A stretch of DNA of 64,000 bases from an uncultured Eubacteriales bacterium (GTDB lineage Bacteria > Bacillota > Clostridia > Oscillospirales > Oscillospiraceae). Numbering within the stretch: position 1 is the first letter of the stretch; each line of letters begins with the position of its first letter. Shown here piece after piece: positions 35,601 through 43,895 of the stretch. A program made the translations under genes and the position numbers. A model generated the notes under the pieces. The model was not told where the DNA came from and did no database searches. It was given only the letters and a program-made list of their open reading frames with translations. The DNA is taken from NCBI GenBank assembly GCA_902492005.1, contig CABUJV010000007.1, forward strand, positions 7,814-71,813, read 5' to 3'.

Positions 35601-36836
35601 GCCAAGGGCTGTACCGGGGTCAAGCGGACCACCGGCCAGCACCCCGGCGGCATGGTGGTCATCCCTCAGGACAAGGAGATCTACGACTTTTGCCCGGTGC
35701 AGCACCCTGCCGATGACACGGATACCGACATCATCACCACCCATTTCGAATATCACTCTATGGAGTCCAATCTGCTGAAGCTGGACATGCTGGGCCACGA
35801 CGACCCCTCCATGATCCGCATGATGGAGGACCTCAGCGGTATGGACGCCAAGACCATCCCTCTGGACGATCCGGATACCCGGAGCATCTTCATCACCTCC
35901 AAGGCCCTGGGGTACGAGGACGACCCGATTCTCGGTCCGACCGGGGCCACCGCCATTCCGGAGTTCGGCACCTCCTTCGTCCGGGGAATGCTGGAGGAGA
36001 CCAAGCCCACCGAATTTGACATTCTGGTGCGGCTGTCCGGCTTTTCCCACGGCACCGACGTGTGGCTGGGCAACGCCCGGGATCTGATTTTGTCCGGCAC
36101 CGCCACCGTCGGCCAGGCCATCGGCTGCCGGGACGATATCATGCTCTATCTCATCTCCTGCGGCATGAACGAAAAGCGGGCCTTCAAGATCATGGAGGCG
36201 GTCCGAAAGGGAAGAGGCCTGCCGGAAGGGGCCGAGGACGAGATGAAGGAGCACGGCGTGCCCGACTGGTACATCGGTTCCTGCAAAAAGATCGCTTATC
36301 TGTTCCCGAAGGCCCACGCCGTGGCCTATGTGATGATGGCCTTCCGCATCGCCTGGTTCAAGGTCCACGATCCGCTGGTGTTCTACGCGGCTTACTTCTC
36401 CATCCGGGCCAAGGCCTTCGACGCCACCGTGATGTGCCTGGGGATGGACCGTGTCAAGGCCAAGATGAATGAGATCCGGGCCAAGGACAAGGACGCCTCC
36501 GCGGTAGAGCAGGATATGCTGACCACCCTGGAGGTGGTCTATGAATTCTATCTGCGCGGCTACACCTTCGACCAGATGGACCTGTACCGCTCCGATGCGG
36601 TGCGGTTCCAGGTGGACCGGGAGCGGAAGACGCTCATTCCGCCCTTCATGGCCATCCCCGGCTTGGGGGAGACGGCGGCGGTTTCCATCGTGGAGCAGCG
36701 CAAGGGGAAGCAGTACCTCTCGGTGGAGGAATTCTCCGCCGACTGCCCCAAGGTGACCAAGGCCCACATCGAACTGCTCCGGGCCTGCGGCGCCCTGGGC
36801 AATCTGCCGGAGACCAGTCAGATGACCCTGTTTTGA
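32658..36836 (+). CDS. polC: DNA polymerase III alpha subunit, PolC type
   Basis: The replicative polymerase of low-GC-lineage Gram-positives. The 1392-residue protein has, in order, an N-terminal region with a Pro/Glu-rich linker (about 70-130), an OB fold (about 160-265), a PHP domain beginning ELHLHTRMSVMDATTD, and an inserted DnaQ-type proofreading exonuclease starting CFDLETTGLDARRD (about residue 368). The polymerase core follows with GSRGSVGSSIVAFLSG. A zinc knuckle CPNC...CPVCG lies near residues 862-905, the catalytic PDIDLNFSG near 916, and a helix-hairpin-helix near the end. A large antisense open frame under it is a composition artefact. Confidence 0.98.
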   Translation: MPEQKKIPILVLFSAWKPSEDLRPLLAGMLVTGAVIDRQQRCIQAEVQCARCPDDAYRARLERELGAAYGVRRVTLRFQTPAAEPLPQPEPPKLPVSEERPPLPTDEDAPPEAAPPESEDPMEVFRRTERIRQAALKKIKPAAHTEKKGGREGPKEKLIYGRMVKKFPAIALNDITLDSEMVTIEGDVFATDHLEMKKRGAWIVRFDITDQTNSIRVAKFLVGDEGKELAGAIQEGQRLVVQGRVSPYQGELQIEPTGIAEGTRTIRQDKAEGEKRVELHLHTRMSVMDATTDIKEAIKRAAAWGHPAIAITDHGVCHDFPTAYSTAKKAGIKMIFGVEAYFQNDVDDMPTVRGTMDVPFDGEYVCFDLETTGLDARRDVITEIGAVVLKNGRVTDEVFSTFVDPERPMNPEIIRLTGITDEMVRGAPKQADAIRQFLAFVNGRPLAAHNAGFDVGFLSEGCRRCGIPFEATAVDTLPLAQALLPHLSKHKLDIVADHLGLPAFHHHRATDDASTVAYMLVPFFKKLEEEHDIHSLRPINRWAAGQNQARKGKRRARHLIVLARNQTGLRNLYKLVSKAHLEHFQRKQYPVMPKSLIDENREGLLMGSACEAGELFQAVVRHSSWAELKRIASWYDYLEIQPLSNNAYMLRPDKNGKAIARDMEELRNFNRTVVELARELGKPVVATGDVHFLDPEDEIYRHVLLATKGFEDADAPNPLYFRTTDEMLEEFSYLGAETARKVVVDDPQLVAAWCGDLNPLPNGLFAPKLEDSEGELKRLVWGKAKRLYGEEPPQIVVDRINAELGDILMRHYDVIYMSAQKLVQDSLDHGYLVGSRGSVGSSIVAFLSGITDVNALPPHYRCPNCKHSDFEAARKGGWGCGADMPDAVCPVCGTPYEKDGFNIPFETFLGFGGDKVPDIDLNFSGEYQSSAHRHTFELFGENHVFRAGTIGTVAEKTAFGYVKKYLEERGRTATKAEMLRLAKGCTGVKRTTGQHPGGMVVIPQDKEIYDFCPVQHPADDTDTDIITTHFEYHSMESNLLKLDMLGHDDPSMIRMMEDLSGMDAKTIPLDDPDTRSIFITSKALGYEDDPILGPTGATAIPEFGTSFVRGMLEETKPTEFDILVRLSGFSHGTDVWLGNARDLILSGTATVGQAIGCRDDIMLYLISCGMNEKRAFKIMEAVRKGRGLPEGAEDEMKEHGVPDWYIGSCKKIAYLFPKAHAVAYVMMAFRIAWFKVHDPLVFYAAYFSIRAKAFDATVMCLGMDRVKAKMNEIRAKDKDASAVEQDMLTTLEVVYEFYLRGYTFDQMDLYRSDAVRFQVDRERKTLIPPFMAIPGLGETAAVSIVEQRKGKQYLSVEEFSADCPKVTKAHIELLRACGALGNLPETSQMTLF

Positions 36837-36891
36837 GCCGTATCTGTCTATTTTGGACAAGATAGAGTCCATATGCGAAACCGGATTCTCC

Positions 36892-36920
36892 TTGACTTTA
36901 GCGTGGTAGCGTGATAGTAT
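36892..36920 (+). promoter_or_regulatory. Sigma-A promoter of the his operon
   Basis: TTGACT (36892-36897), 17 bp, TAGTAT (36915-36920). The predicted start near 36926 leaves a leader of only about 30 nt, so neither a histidine leader peptide nor a T-box can fit. Confidence 0.7.
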
Positions 36921-36955
36921 ATAAAAGTCAATTTGAGAAAAGGGGGGAATACCCT

Positions 36956-38125
36956 TTGCGTTACACGATTCATACGCCCGAGGGGACCCGGGACCGGCTG
37001 TTTTCCGAGTGCAGAGAGCGGCGGCAGGTGCAGAGCGCCCTGACCCAGCTGTTCCAGTGCCGGGGTTATGCCGAGATTTCCACCCCGGAGGTGGAGTTTT
37101 ACGACTTATTTCTTCAGTCAGGCAACCCCATGCCTCAGGAGTCTATGCTGAAGATCATCGACCGATCGGGCAAGATCATGGTGATGCGCCCTGACTGCAC
37201 AACCCCCATCGCCCGGGTGGCCGCCACCAAGCTGAAGGCGGTGCCGCTGCCCCAGCGGCTCTACTACGACCAGACGGTGTTCCGCTCTGGTCAGGAGCAC
37301 AAGGGTGGCAGCAGTGAGATTGCCCAGTGCGGCGTGGAGCTCATCGGCGCAGCTGGCCAGAAGGCCGATCTGGAGATGATTGCCATGGCGGTGGACGCCC
37401 TGCGGGCCTGCGGTGTGGAGAAATTCCATATCGAGTTGGGACATGTGGGATTCTTCCGGGACCTGGCGGGCCGGATGGATATGCCTTCTGAGACGGTGGA
37501 GCAGATGCGCGCCCTCATCGAGGGAAAGAATTTTGCTGCCCTCAACGACCTGCTGGAGCCCTACGCGGGGCAGGGGGCCTGCGCCGCTTTGAAGCGCTTG
37601 TCCAGGCTGTTCGGCGGGGCAGAAGTGCTGGACGAGGCTGAGACCCTGGCCGGGGGCAGCAGTGCGTTGAACTACCTGCGGCGGCTGTATACCGAGCTGT
37701 CAGCGGCGGGCTATGGCGGTTATCTCCGCTTCGACCTGGGGCTGGTCCATCAAATCGACTATTACACCGGCGTGGTGTTCCGGGGCTATGTGGAGGGAGC
37801 CGGCGACGCCGTCCTCTCGGGCGGGCGTTATGACAAGCTGGTGGAGGCCTTCGGCCGCACCGCTCCGGCCACTGGATTCGCGGTGGATGTGGACGCGGTA
37901 GCGGGCTGTCTGCCGCCCCGTGAGCCCCCGAAGGTAGAACTGCTGGTCCACTTTGAGCGCGGGGGACTGGCCCGAGCCTGGAAGGCAGTAGGCGACCGTG
38001 CGGCGGGGACCTGTGAGCTGTCTCCCTGCGAAACGCTGGAGCAGACGCTGGAGCTGGCCTGTGAAAAGGGCGCGGAGCGCGTGCTGGTGCTGGAGGAGAG
38101 CGGAGAAAGGCTGGTGGAGGTATGA
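36956..38125 (+). CDS. hisZ: ATP phosphoribosyltransferase regulatory subunit
   Basis: A catalytically inactive histidyl-tRNA-synthetase-like protein that pairs with the short HisG to form the active, histidine-inhibited first enzyme. The 389-residue protein has class II synthetase motif 1 and 2 remnants (RVAATKLKAVPLPQRLYYDQTVFR, in residues 75-100) and GLVHQIDYYTGVVFRGYV. It lacks the anticodon-binding domain. Translation starts at TTG 36956, with a GGGGGG site 8 nt upstream; the GTG at 36911 lies in the promoter -10 box. First gene of the operon and coupled to hisG by ATGA. Confidence 0.93.
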   Translation: MRYTIHTPEGTRDRLFSECRERRQVQSALTQLFQCRGYAEISTPEVEFYDLFLQSGNPMPQESMLKIIDRSGKIMVMRPDCTTPIARVAATKLKAVPLPQRLYYDQTVFRSGQEHKGGSSEIAQCGVELIGAAGQKADLEMIAMAVDALRACGVEKFHIELGHVGFFRDLAGRMDMPSETVEQMRALIEGKNFAALNDLLEPYAGQGACAALKRLSRLFGGAEVLDEAETLAGGSSALNYLRRLYTELSAAGYGGYLRFDLGLVHQIDYYTGVVFRGYVEGAGDAVLSGGRYDKLVEAFGRTAPATGFAVDVDAVAGCLPPREPPKVELLVHFERGGLARAWKAVGDRAAGTCELSPCETLEQTLELACEKGAERVLVLEESGERLVEV

Positions 38126-38763
38126 GCCAGAGACTGCGGATCGCCCTGACCAAGGGGCGGCTCCTGGACAAGTCGGTGGAGCTGTTCGAGGCCATGGGTC
38201 TGGACTGCTCGCCCATCCAGTCGCCCGGCCGGCGGTTGGTCCACGCCATCCCCAACTATCCTCTGGATGCGGTGCTGGCCAAGGCTCCGGATGTGATCAC
38301 CTACGTGGAGCACGGAGTCTGTGATTTGGGTATTGTGGGTAAGGATACCATTTTGGAGCAGGGCCGCTCCTTCTATGAGGTGTTGGACCTGGGCTTCGGT
38401 CAGTGCCGGTTTGCCCTGGCGGAAAAACAGGGGAGCGATTTTTACGGCACCTATAAGACCCGGCGCATCGCCACCAAATACCCCAACGTGGCCCGGACCT
38501 TCTTTGAGAAGAAGGGTATGGACGTGGATATCATCAAAATCGAGGGCTCGGTGGAGCTGGCCCCCATTCTGGAGCTGGCCGACGCTATTGTGGACATCGT
38601 GGAGACCGGGGCGACCCTGCGGGAAAATGGTCTGGTGCCCATTGAGGACGTGGCGCAGGTCAGCGCCCGGCTGATTGTCAATACGGCCAGTATGAAGCTC
38701 CATAAAACGGAGATCACCGACTTTATCAACCGCTGTGAACGGGAATTGGAGTGTCGCGTATGA
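38122..38763 (+). CDS. hisG: ATP phosphoribosyltransferase, short form
   Basis: Condenses ATP and PRPP in the first step of histidine synthesis. At 213 residues it is the short HisG_S form that lacks the C-terminal regulatory domain and needs HisZ, encoded just upstream. Visible motifs are ALTKGRLLDKSVELF, LGIVGKDTILE, RIATKYPNVARTFFEKKG and the PRPP-binding DAIVDIVETGATLRENGL. It overlaps hisZ and hisD by 4 bp each. Confidence 0.96.
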   Translation: MSQRLRIALTKGRLLDKSVELFEAMGLDCSPIQSPGRRLVHAIPNYPLDAVLAKAPDVITYVEHGVCDLGIVGKDTILEQGRSFYEVLDLGFGQCRFALAEKQGSDFYGTYKTRRIATKYPNVARTFFEKKGMDVDIIKIEGSVELAPILELADAIVDIVETGATLRENGLVPIEDVAQVSARLIVNTASMKLHKTEITDFINRCERELECRV

Positions 38764-40034
38764 TACAGATCATCAAGGCCGACGGGAAGGCGGAGCAGGC
38801 CCGCATCGCCGCCATGCGGGCCCGTGCGGCAGAGGTGGGGGCGGATATTGAGCGAGCTGTCTCTTCTGTAATGCTGGATGTAAAGGAAAAAGGCCTTCCG
38901 GCTGTGGAGGCGTATTCCCTTAAATTTGACGGCAAAATTCCCTATGAGATTCCCCGTGAGGAGTTGGAGGCCGCCTATAACCGCTGTCCGGAGGAGCTGA
39001 TTGCCGCCATGGAGCGCGCGGCGTTCAACATCCGGGACTACAATGAAAAGCTGCTGGTCAAGACCATGGAGTGGACCTCCCCCGACGGCGGGATGGTGGG
39101 TCGGGTGGTCCGGGGCCTGACCCGGGTGGGGCTCTACGTGCCGGGCGGCACGGCGGCCTACCCGTCTTCGGTCCTGATGAACGCGGTTCCCGCCAAGGTA
39201 GCCGGGGTCGAGGAATTGATCATGGTGACCCCTCCCACCGGAAACCTGAACGACGCTGTGCTGGCCGCCGCCAAAATTGCCGGAGTGGATCGGGTCATCG
39301 CCGTGGGCGGAGCCCAGGCCATTGCGGCCTTGACTTTTGGGGCCGGCTTCATTCCCAAGGTGGATAAGCTGGTGGGGCCGGGCAATGCCTTCGTGGCCAC
39401 CGCCAAACGGATGGCCTATGGCAAGGTGGATATTGACATGGTGGCGGGGCCCTCTGAGGTGCTTGTGATAGCCGACGAGACCGCCAACCCCGTCTATGTG
39501 GCCGCTGACCTCCTGAGCCAGGCCGAGCATGACCGCCTGGCCTCTGCCGTCCTTCTGACCACCAGCATGGGGCTGGCTCAGGCAGTGGATGCTGAGATCG
39601 TCCGGCAGACCGGCTATCTGAGCCGTTCGGACATTATGGAGGCTTCTCTGAGGGACTTTGGCTGCACCATCGTCTGCAACAGCCTGGGGCAAGCGATTTC
39701 CCTTGCCAATGAGATCGCCCCGGAGCATCTGGAGATCGTGACCAGGGACCCCAGGGCGGTGCTGCCTGAAATTCGAAATGCCGGCGCGGTCTTTCTGGGA
39801 GAATGGTCACCCGAGCCGCTGGGAGACTACCTGGCGGGCCCCAACCACGTGCTGCCCACCTCCGGTACGGCCCGCTTTTTTTCGCCCCTGTCTGTGGACA
39901 GCTTCCTTAAGACCATGAGCATCGTAGCGTACAGCCGCGATACCTTGGCGCCGATTCAGAGGCAGGTGGTGGCCATGGCGGAGTCGGAACATCTGACCGC
40001 CCACGCCAATTCCATTCGTGTGCGGTTCGAATAG
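38760..40034 (+). CDS. hisD: Histidinol dehydrogenase
   Basis: A zinc enzyme that oxidises histidinol to histidine in two NAD-dependent steps, the last of the pathway. The 424-residue protein has GLYVPGGTAAYPSSVLMNA, VDMVAGPSEVLVIADE, the metal and catalytic segment LLSQAEHD, and LEIVTRDP plus GPNHVLPTSGTARF. The start at 38760 gives an ATGA overlap with hisG, in keeping with the rest of the operon. Three extra upstream codons in the open frame are not needed. Confidence 0.96.
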   Translation: MIQIIKADGKAEQARIAAMRARAAEVGADIERAVSSVMLDVKEKGLPAVEAYSLKFDGKIPYEIPREELEAAYNRCPEELIAAMERAAFNIRDYNEKLLVKTMEWTSPDGGMVGRVVRGLTRVGLYVPGGTAAYPSSVLMNAVPAKVAGVEELIMVTPPTGNLNDAVLAAAKIAGVDRVIAVGGAQAIAALTFGAGFIPKVDKLVGPGNAFVATAKRMAYGKVDIDMVAGPSEVLVIADETANPVYVAADLLSQAEHDRLASAVLLTTSMGLAQAVDAEIVRQTGYLSRSDIMEASLRDFGCTIVCNSLGQAISLANEIAPEHLEIVTRDPRAVLPEIRNAGAVFLGEWSPEPLGDYLAGPNHVLPTSGTARFFSPLSVDSFLKTMSIVAYSRDTLAPIQRQVVAMAESEHLTAHANSIRVRFE

Positions 40035-40044
40035 GAGGGAAGGT

Positions 40045-40623
40045 ATGGAGAGAATTTCCAATATTTCCCGGGAAACCAAGGAAACCCGGATTCAGGCGGC
40101 CCTGTCACTGTCCGGCGGCCTGGTCGAGATCGATACGGGGATCGGTTTTTTTGACCATATGCTGCACGCCTGGGCCTTCTATGCAGGCTTCGGGCTGACT
40201 CTGACGGCGAAGGGCGACCTGGAGGTGGACGGTCACCACACCGTGGAAGACACCGGCATCGTGCTGGGACATGCCCTGCGGGAGGCGCTGGGGGACAAGG
40301 AGGGGATTCGCCGGTTTGGGAGCTCCTATGTGCCCATGGACGAGGCGCTGGCCTTCACGGCTCTGGATTTCTCCGGACGGCCTTTTCTGGTCTATGACGC
40401 AGACATGCCTCAGGTTCAGATAGGCGCGTATGACGCCTGTCTGACGGAGGAGTTTATGCGGGCTCTGGCAATGAACAGCGGGCTGACCCTGCACATGCAG
40501 GTCCAGTATGGCCGGAACGCCCACCACATCACGGAGGCCCTTTTTAAATCTCTGGGGCTGGCCATGAAAGATGCCGTCAAGATCGAGGGGGCGGGAGTCA
40601 CCTCCACCAAGGGAGTCCTGTGA
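40045..40623 (+). CDS. hisB: Imidazoleglycerol-phosphate dehydratase
   Basis: The monofunctional dehydratase of the sixth pathway step. The 192-residue protein has two half-repeats with manganese-binding histidines: FFDHMLHAWAFYAGF, DGHHTVEDTGIVLGHAL and NAHHITEALFKSLG. DFSGRPFLVYD is also typical. The phosphatase domain found in enterobacterial HisB is absent; no histidinol phosphatase gene is visible in this window. The start at 40045 follows AGGAGGGAAGG. Confidence 0.96.
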   Translation: MERISNISRETKETRIQAALSLSGGLVEIDTGIGFFDHMLHAWAFYAGFGLTLTAKGDLEVDGHHTVEDTGIVLGHALREALGDKEGIRRFGSSYVPMDEALAFTALDFSGRPFLVYDADMPQVQIGAYDACLTEEFMRALAMNSGLTLHMQVQYGRNAHHITEALFKSLGLAMKDAVKIEGAGVTSTKGVL

Positions 40624-41237
40624 GGATGAATCACTTTACAGCTATTGTGGATTACGGCGTTGGGAATCTGAAAAGCGTTACCAATGCCATGCACTATCTG
40701 GGATTTGATACCCGCATTACCAGCGACCCGGCAGAGCTGGAACAGGCTGACGCCATCATTTTGCCCGGGGTGGGAGCGTTCCCCGATGCGGCGGAGAAAC
40801 TTTGTGCGCCCGGCCTGGACAAGGTGCTGCTGGCCCAGGCGGAGAAAAAACCCATCCTGGGTATCTGCCTGGGGATGCAGCTGCTGTTCGACCGTGGGGA
40901 GGAGATCCGCCCCTGCGCTGGACTCGGACTGGTCCACGGCAGCGTGAGGCGGATCGAGACCGACCGAAAGCTGCCGCATATCGGCTGGAACAGCCTGGCC
41001 TTCCAGAACCATTCCCCTCTGTTCCGGGGATTGGACGACGGGGTGTACGTCTATTTCGTCCACACCTTCTGCGGCGTGGCCGACGGGGAGTCCGATGTCA
41101 TTGCCCGCACGGAGTACGGCCCTTCCGTGGTGGCAGCGGTGTCCCACGGCAGCGTCTACGGCTGCCAGTTCCATCCGGAAAAGAGCGGTGAGACCGGCCT
41201 GGTCATTCTGAAAAACTTTGGGGAGCTGAACAAATGA
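40620..41237 (+). CDS. hisH: Imidazole glycerol phosphate synthase, glutaminase subunit
   Basis: A class I glutamine amidotransferase that supplies ammonia to HisF. The about 205-residue protein has the catalytic Cys in GICLGMQLLFD, the oxyanion strand in VDYGVGNLKSV, and the His-Glu pair in CQFHPEKSG. Two starts are possible: GTG 40620, overlapping the hisB stop as GTGA with AGGGAG upstream, or ATG 40626. The first is preferred because four other junctions of the operon use 4-bp overlaps. HisH and HisF act as a heterodimer. Confidence 0.95.
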   Translation: MRMNHFTAIVDYGVGNLKSVTNAMHYLGFDTRITSDPAELEQADAIILPGVGAFPDAAEKLCAPGLDKVLLAQAEKKPILGICLGMQLLFDRGEEIRPCAGLGLVHGSVRRIETDRKLPHIGWNSLAFQNHSPLFRGLDDGVYVYFVHTFCGVADGESDVIARTEYGPSVVAAVSHGSVYGCQFHPEKSGETGLVILKNFGELNK

Positions 41238-41956
41238 TACTTTTACCTGCCATTGACATGAAGGACGGGCGGTGCGTCCGCCTGAAAAAGGGGGAGTTCC
41301 ACACGGTCCATCAGGTGGCCAACAGCGCACGGGAGACCGCCCGGCGTTTCGCTGAGGCGGGGGCCCAATGGGTCCACATGGTGGATCTGGACGGGGCCCG
41401 CGACGGTGTGCGGGCCAATTTTCCCCTGATCTATGAGGTCATCCAGCAGTCCGGTCTCCGGGTGGAGTTGGGGGGCGGCGTAAAGTCGATCCCCGATGTC
41501 ATCACCATCGTGGAGGCGGGCGCCGCCCGGGCGGTCATCGGCTCTGCCGCCGTCACCGACCCGGCGGTCTTAGATTATGCCGTAAACTGGAAGCCGGAGC
41601 AGATCGCCGTGGGCATTGACTGCCTGAACGGCAAGGTCCGCACGGGGGGTTGGGAACAGGACTCCGGTCTGGATTATCTGGAGTTTGCCCGTCAGGTGGA
41701 GGAAAAAGGGGTTAAAACCATTATCTTTACCGATATTGCAACAGATGGAATGCTGTCCGGCCCCTCCTTTGAACAGCTGGCGGCACTGCAGAAGGCCGTC
41801 CAATGCAACATCGTGGCCTCCGGCGGGGTCGCCACCCTGGATGACGTGAAGCGGCTGCGGGATATGGGCCTGTATGGGGCCATCATCGGCAAGGCCTACT
41901 ATGCCGGGACACTGGATCTGGCGGAGGCTGTGAAGGAGGCGGGGCCGCAATGTTAG
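41234..41956 (+). CDS. hisA: ProFAR isomerase
   Basis: 1-(5-phosphoribosyl)-5-[(5-phosphoribosylamino)methylideneamino]imidazole-4-carboxamide isomerase, a (beta/alpha)8 barrel. The 240-residue protein begins [18 protein letters not shown] with the catalytic Asp. It has phosphate-binding motifs [12 protein letters not shown] and VIGSAAV in the first half and [14 protein letters not shown] with the second catalytic Asp in the other. The ATGA overlap with hisH and 7-bp overlap with hisF show tight coupling. Confidence 0.96.
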   Translation: MILLPAIDMKDGRCVRLKKGEFHTVHQVANSARETARRFAEAGAQWVHMVDLDGARDGVRANFPLIYEVIQQSGLRVELGGGVKSIPDVITIVEAGAARAVIGSAAVTDPAVLDYAVNWKPEQIAVGIDCLNGKVRTGGWEQDSGLDYLEFARQVEEKGVKTIIFTDIATDGMLSGPSFEQLAALQKAVQCNIVASGGVATLDDVKRLRDMGLYGAIIGKAYYAGTLDLAEAVKEAGPQC

Positions 41957-42705
41957 CCAAGCGGATCATTCCCTGCCTGGATGTTCGGGACGGCCGGGTG
42001 GTCAAGGGGGTCAACTTTGTCAATATCCGGGACGCCGGCGACCCGGTGGAACTGGCAAAATTTTATTCTGACCAAGGGGCGGACGAGATCGTCTTTCTGG
42101 ATATCACGGCTACCAGCGACGGCCGGGACACCGTGGCGGACGTGGTGGAGCGGACGGCCAATCAGGTCTTTGTGCCCCTCACTGTGGGAGGCGGCATCCG
42201 CACGCTGGAGGATTTCCAACTGCTGCTGCGGGCGGGGGCGGACAAGATTTCCGTTAACTCCGCGGCGGTGGCTGACCCTGGGCTGATCTCCAGGGCGGCG
42301 GAGCGGTTTGGCTCTCAGTGTGTGGTGCTGGCCATCGATGCCCGAAGCCGGGAGGACGGCAGTTACGAGGTGGTGGTGGCCGGCGGCCGAAAGCCCACTG
42401 GCATCGACGCGGTCTGGTGGGCGCAGGAAGGCGAACGGTTGGGCGCGGGAGAGATCCTGCTGACCTCCATGGATGCCGACGGGACCAAGGCGGGCTTCGA
42501 TCTGGCCATGACCCGGGCCGTGACCCGGGCCGTCCATATCCCGGTCATTGCCTCCGGCGGCTGTGGCTCTCTGGCCCACTTTGCCCAGGTCTTTAAAGAG
42601 ACGGACTGCGATGCGGCTCTGGCGGCCTCGCTGTTCCACTTCGGGGAACTGACCGTCCCCCAGGTCAAAGCCTATTTGAAAGGACGGGACATCCCGGTAA
42701 GGTGA
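41950..42705 (+). CDS. hisF: Imidazole glycerol phosphate synthase, cyclase subunit
   Basis: The barrel partner of HisH that forms imidazole glycerol phosphate and AICAR. The 251-residue protein opens [19 protein letters not shown] with the catalytic Asp. It continues [28 protein letters not shown], and the second active-site segment [28 protein letters not shown] is the C-terminal phosphate site. It evolved by duplication with HisA, and the two genes overlap by 7 bp here. Confidence 0.97.
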   Translation: MLAKRIIPCLDVRDGRVVKGVNFVNIRDAGDPVELAKFYSDQGADEIVFLDITATSDGRDTVADVVERTANQVFVPLTVGGGIRTLEDFQLLLRAGADKISVNSAAVADPGLISRAAERFGSQCVVLAIDARSREDGSYEVVVAGGRKPTGIDAVWWAQEGERLGAGEILLTSMDADGTKAGFDLAMTRAVTRAVHIPVIASGGCGSLAHFAQVFKETDCDAALAASLFHFGELTVPQVKAYLKGRDIPVR

Positions 42706-42709
42706 GAAT

Positions 42710-43036
42710 ATGGAGCTGGACCAGCTGTTTCAGAAATCGGACCTGATTCCGGTCATCATCCAGGATATCAACACCAGCGAGGTGTTGATGCTGGGCTTTA
42801 CCAACCGGGAGGCGGTGGAGCGAACGCTCCAGACCAAGACCGCTTGGTTTTGGAGCCGCAGCCGTCAAAAGCTGTGGAACAAAGGAGAGACCTCGGGGCA
42901 TTTTCTCCATGTCAGAAGGGTGATTACCGACTGTGACACCGATACGCTGCTCTATCTCTGTGCGCCGGACGGGCCCCCCTGCCATACCGGAGCCCAGAGC
43001 TGTTTTTTCAATGTGCTGATGGAGGAAGAAGAATGA
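42710..43036 (+). CDS. hisI: Phosphoribosyl-AMP cyclohydrolase
   Basis: Opens the purine ring of PR-AMP in the third step. The 108-residue protein is the stand-alone cyclohydrolase domain. It has the conserved FTNREAVERTLQTKTAWFWSRSRQKLWNKGETSGH block in residues 25-60 (quoted only by its ends: FTNREA, KGETSGH). The zinc ligands are in DCDTDTLLYLC and PPCHTGAQSCF. In many bacteria it is fused to HisE; here the two are separate but coupled by ATGA. Confidence 0.95.
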   Translation: MELDQLFQKSDLIPVIIQDINTSEVLMLGFTNREAVERTLQTKTAWFWSRSRQKLWNKGETSGHFLHVRRVITDCDTDTLLYLCAPDGPPCHTGAQSCFFNVLMEEEE

Positions 43037-43362
43037 AAGATACTGTATTGCAGGACCTGTACGGCGTGATCCAGGACCGGAAGGCGAATCCCCAGGAGGG
43101 CTCCTATACCTGCTATCTCTTTGAAAAGGGTCTGGATAAGATTCTGAAGAAGGTAGGGGAGGAGTGCGCAGAAACCATCATTGCCGCCAAGAACGGCGAG
43201 AGGGAGGAGACTGTGGGGGAAATATCGGACCTCATCTACCACGTACTGGTGATGATGGCGGACCAGAACATCCCGCTGGATGCGGTGCTGGAGGAACTGA
43301 ACCGCCGCAGTCAGAAGATCGGCAACCTGAAGCAGTTCCACAAGACGGATCACGAGACCTAA
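43033..43362 (+). CDS. hisE: Phosphoribosyl-ATP pyrophosphatase
   Basis: Hydrolyses PR-ATP to PR-AMP in the second step. The 109-residue protein has the MazG-like all-helical fold with the magnesium-binding KKVGEECAETIIAAK motif and EISDLIYHVLVMMAD. It also shows LFEKGLDKILKK before it. Last gene of the nine-gene operon, followed at once by a strong terminator. Confidence 0.96.
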   Translation: MKDTVLQDLYGVIQDRKANPQEGSYTCYLFEKGLDKILKKVGEECAETIIAAKNGEREETVGEISDLIYHVLVMMADQNIPLDAVLEELNRRSQKIGNLKQFHKTDHET

Positions 43363-43402
43363 AAAGGACCTCCGGAAGTTTTTACTTCCGGAGGTCCTTT
43401 TT
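43361..43402. terminator. Bidirectional terminator after the his operon
   Basis: A 19-bp perfect stem (43361-43379 with 43384-43402) begins with AAAAA and ends with TTTTT. It serves hisE on the plus strand and the YbaK-like gene on the minus strand. Confidence 0.92.
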
Positions 43403-43405
43403 CGA

Positions 43406-43891
43406 TCAGGATTCGGTCTCCTGCCAGCCCTTGCAGACATCGATCCAGCCGGCGCTGTGAGCAAGCTGGGCCAACTCGCCGCAGGTCAGGCGCACGGCGG
43501 AACTGGAGCTGCCGGCAGCGGGGTAGACGGTGTCAAACCGCTGGAGAGACACATCCAGATAGGAGGTGACCCGATCCGGGTCCACGGCGAAGGGACAGAC
43601 GCCGCCCACCGCATGCCCGGTGAAATCCAGGGCCTGTTCCGGGGTCAGCATCTTGGCCTTGGTGTGGAACTGAGCCTTGTACTTCGAATTGTCGATTTTG
43701 GCGTCGCCGGCCGCCACGATGAGCACGCACCTGCCGTCCACAAGGAAGGAGAGGGTCTTGGCGATGCGGGCGGGCTCGCAGCCCACGGCCTGGGCGGCCA
43801 GCTCCACGGTGGCGCTGGACACATCAAACTCCCGGATACGGTCCTCAAAGCCTTTTTCACGCAGAAACAGGCGTACCTTTTCGATGGACAT
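43406..43891 (-). CDS. YbaK/EbsC family aminoacyl-tRNA deacylase
   Basis: A 161-residue stand-alone editing domain related to that of prolyl-tRNA synthetase. Such proteins hydrolyse Cys-tRNA-Pro or similar mischarged tRNAs. Visible features are VRLFLREKGFEDRIREFD, ARIAKTLSFLVDGRCVLIV with the conserved Lys, SKYKAQF and the GHAVGGVCPFAV motif. The start at 43891 was chosen over a longer frame that runs back into the thioesterase gene. The substrate cannot be told from sequence alone. Confidence 0.88.
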   Translation of the reverse strand: MSIEKVRLFLREKGFEDRIREFDVSSATVELAAQAVGCEPARIAKTLSFLVDGRCVLIVAAGDAKIDNSKYKAQFHTKAKMLTPEQALDFTGHAVGGVCPFAVDPDRVTSYLDVSLQRFDTVYPAAGSSSSAVRLTCGELAQLAHSAGWIDVCKGWQETES

Positions 43892-43895
43892 CGGT

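Noticed and set aside
33762..36872. A 1036-codon open frame antisense to polC, and similar long antisense frames under glyA, gltX, rpsB, tsf, dxr and the pot genes
   Set aside because: They mirror GC-rich codon bias on the opposite strand, have no family pattern, and lack ribosome binding sites. The sense genes are certain.
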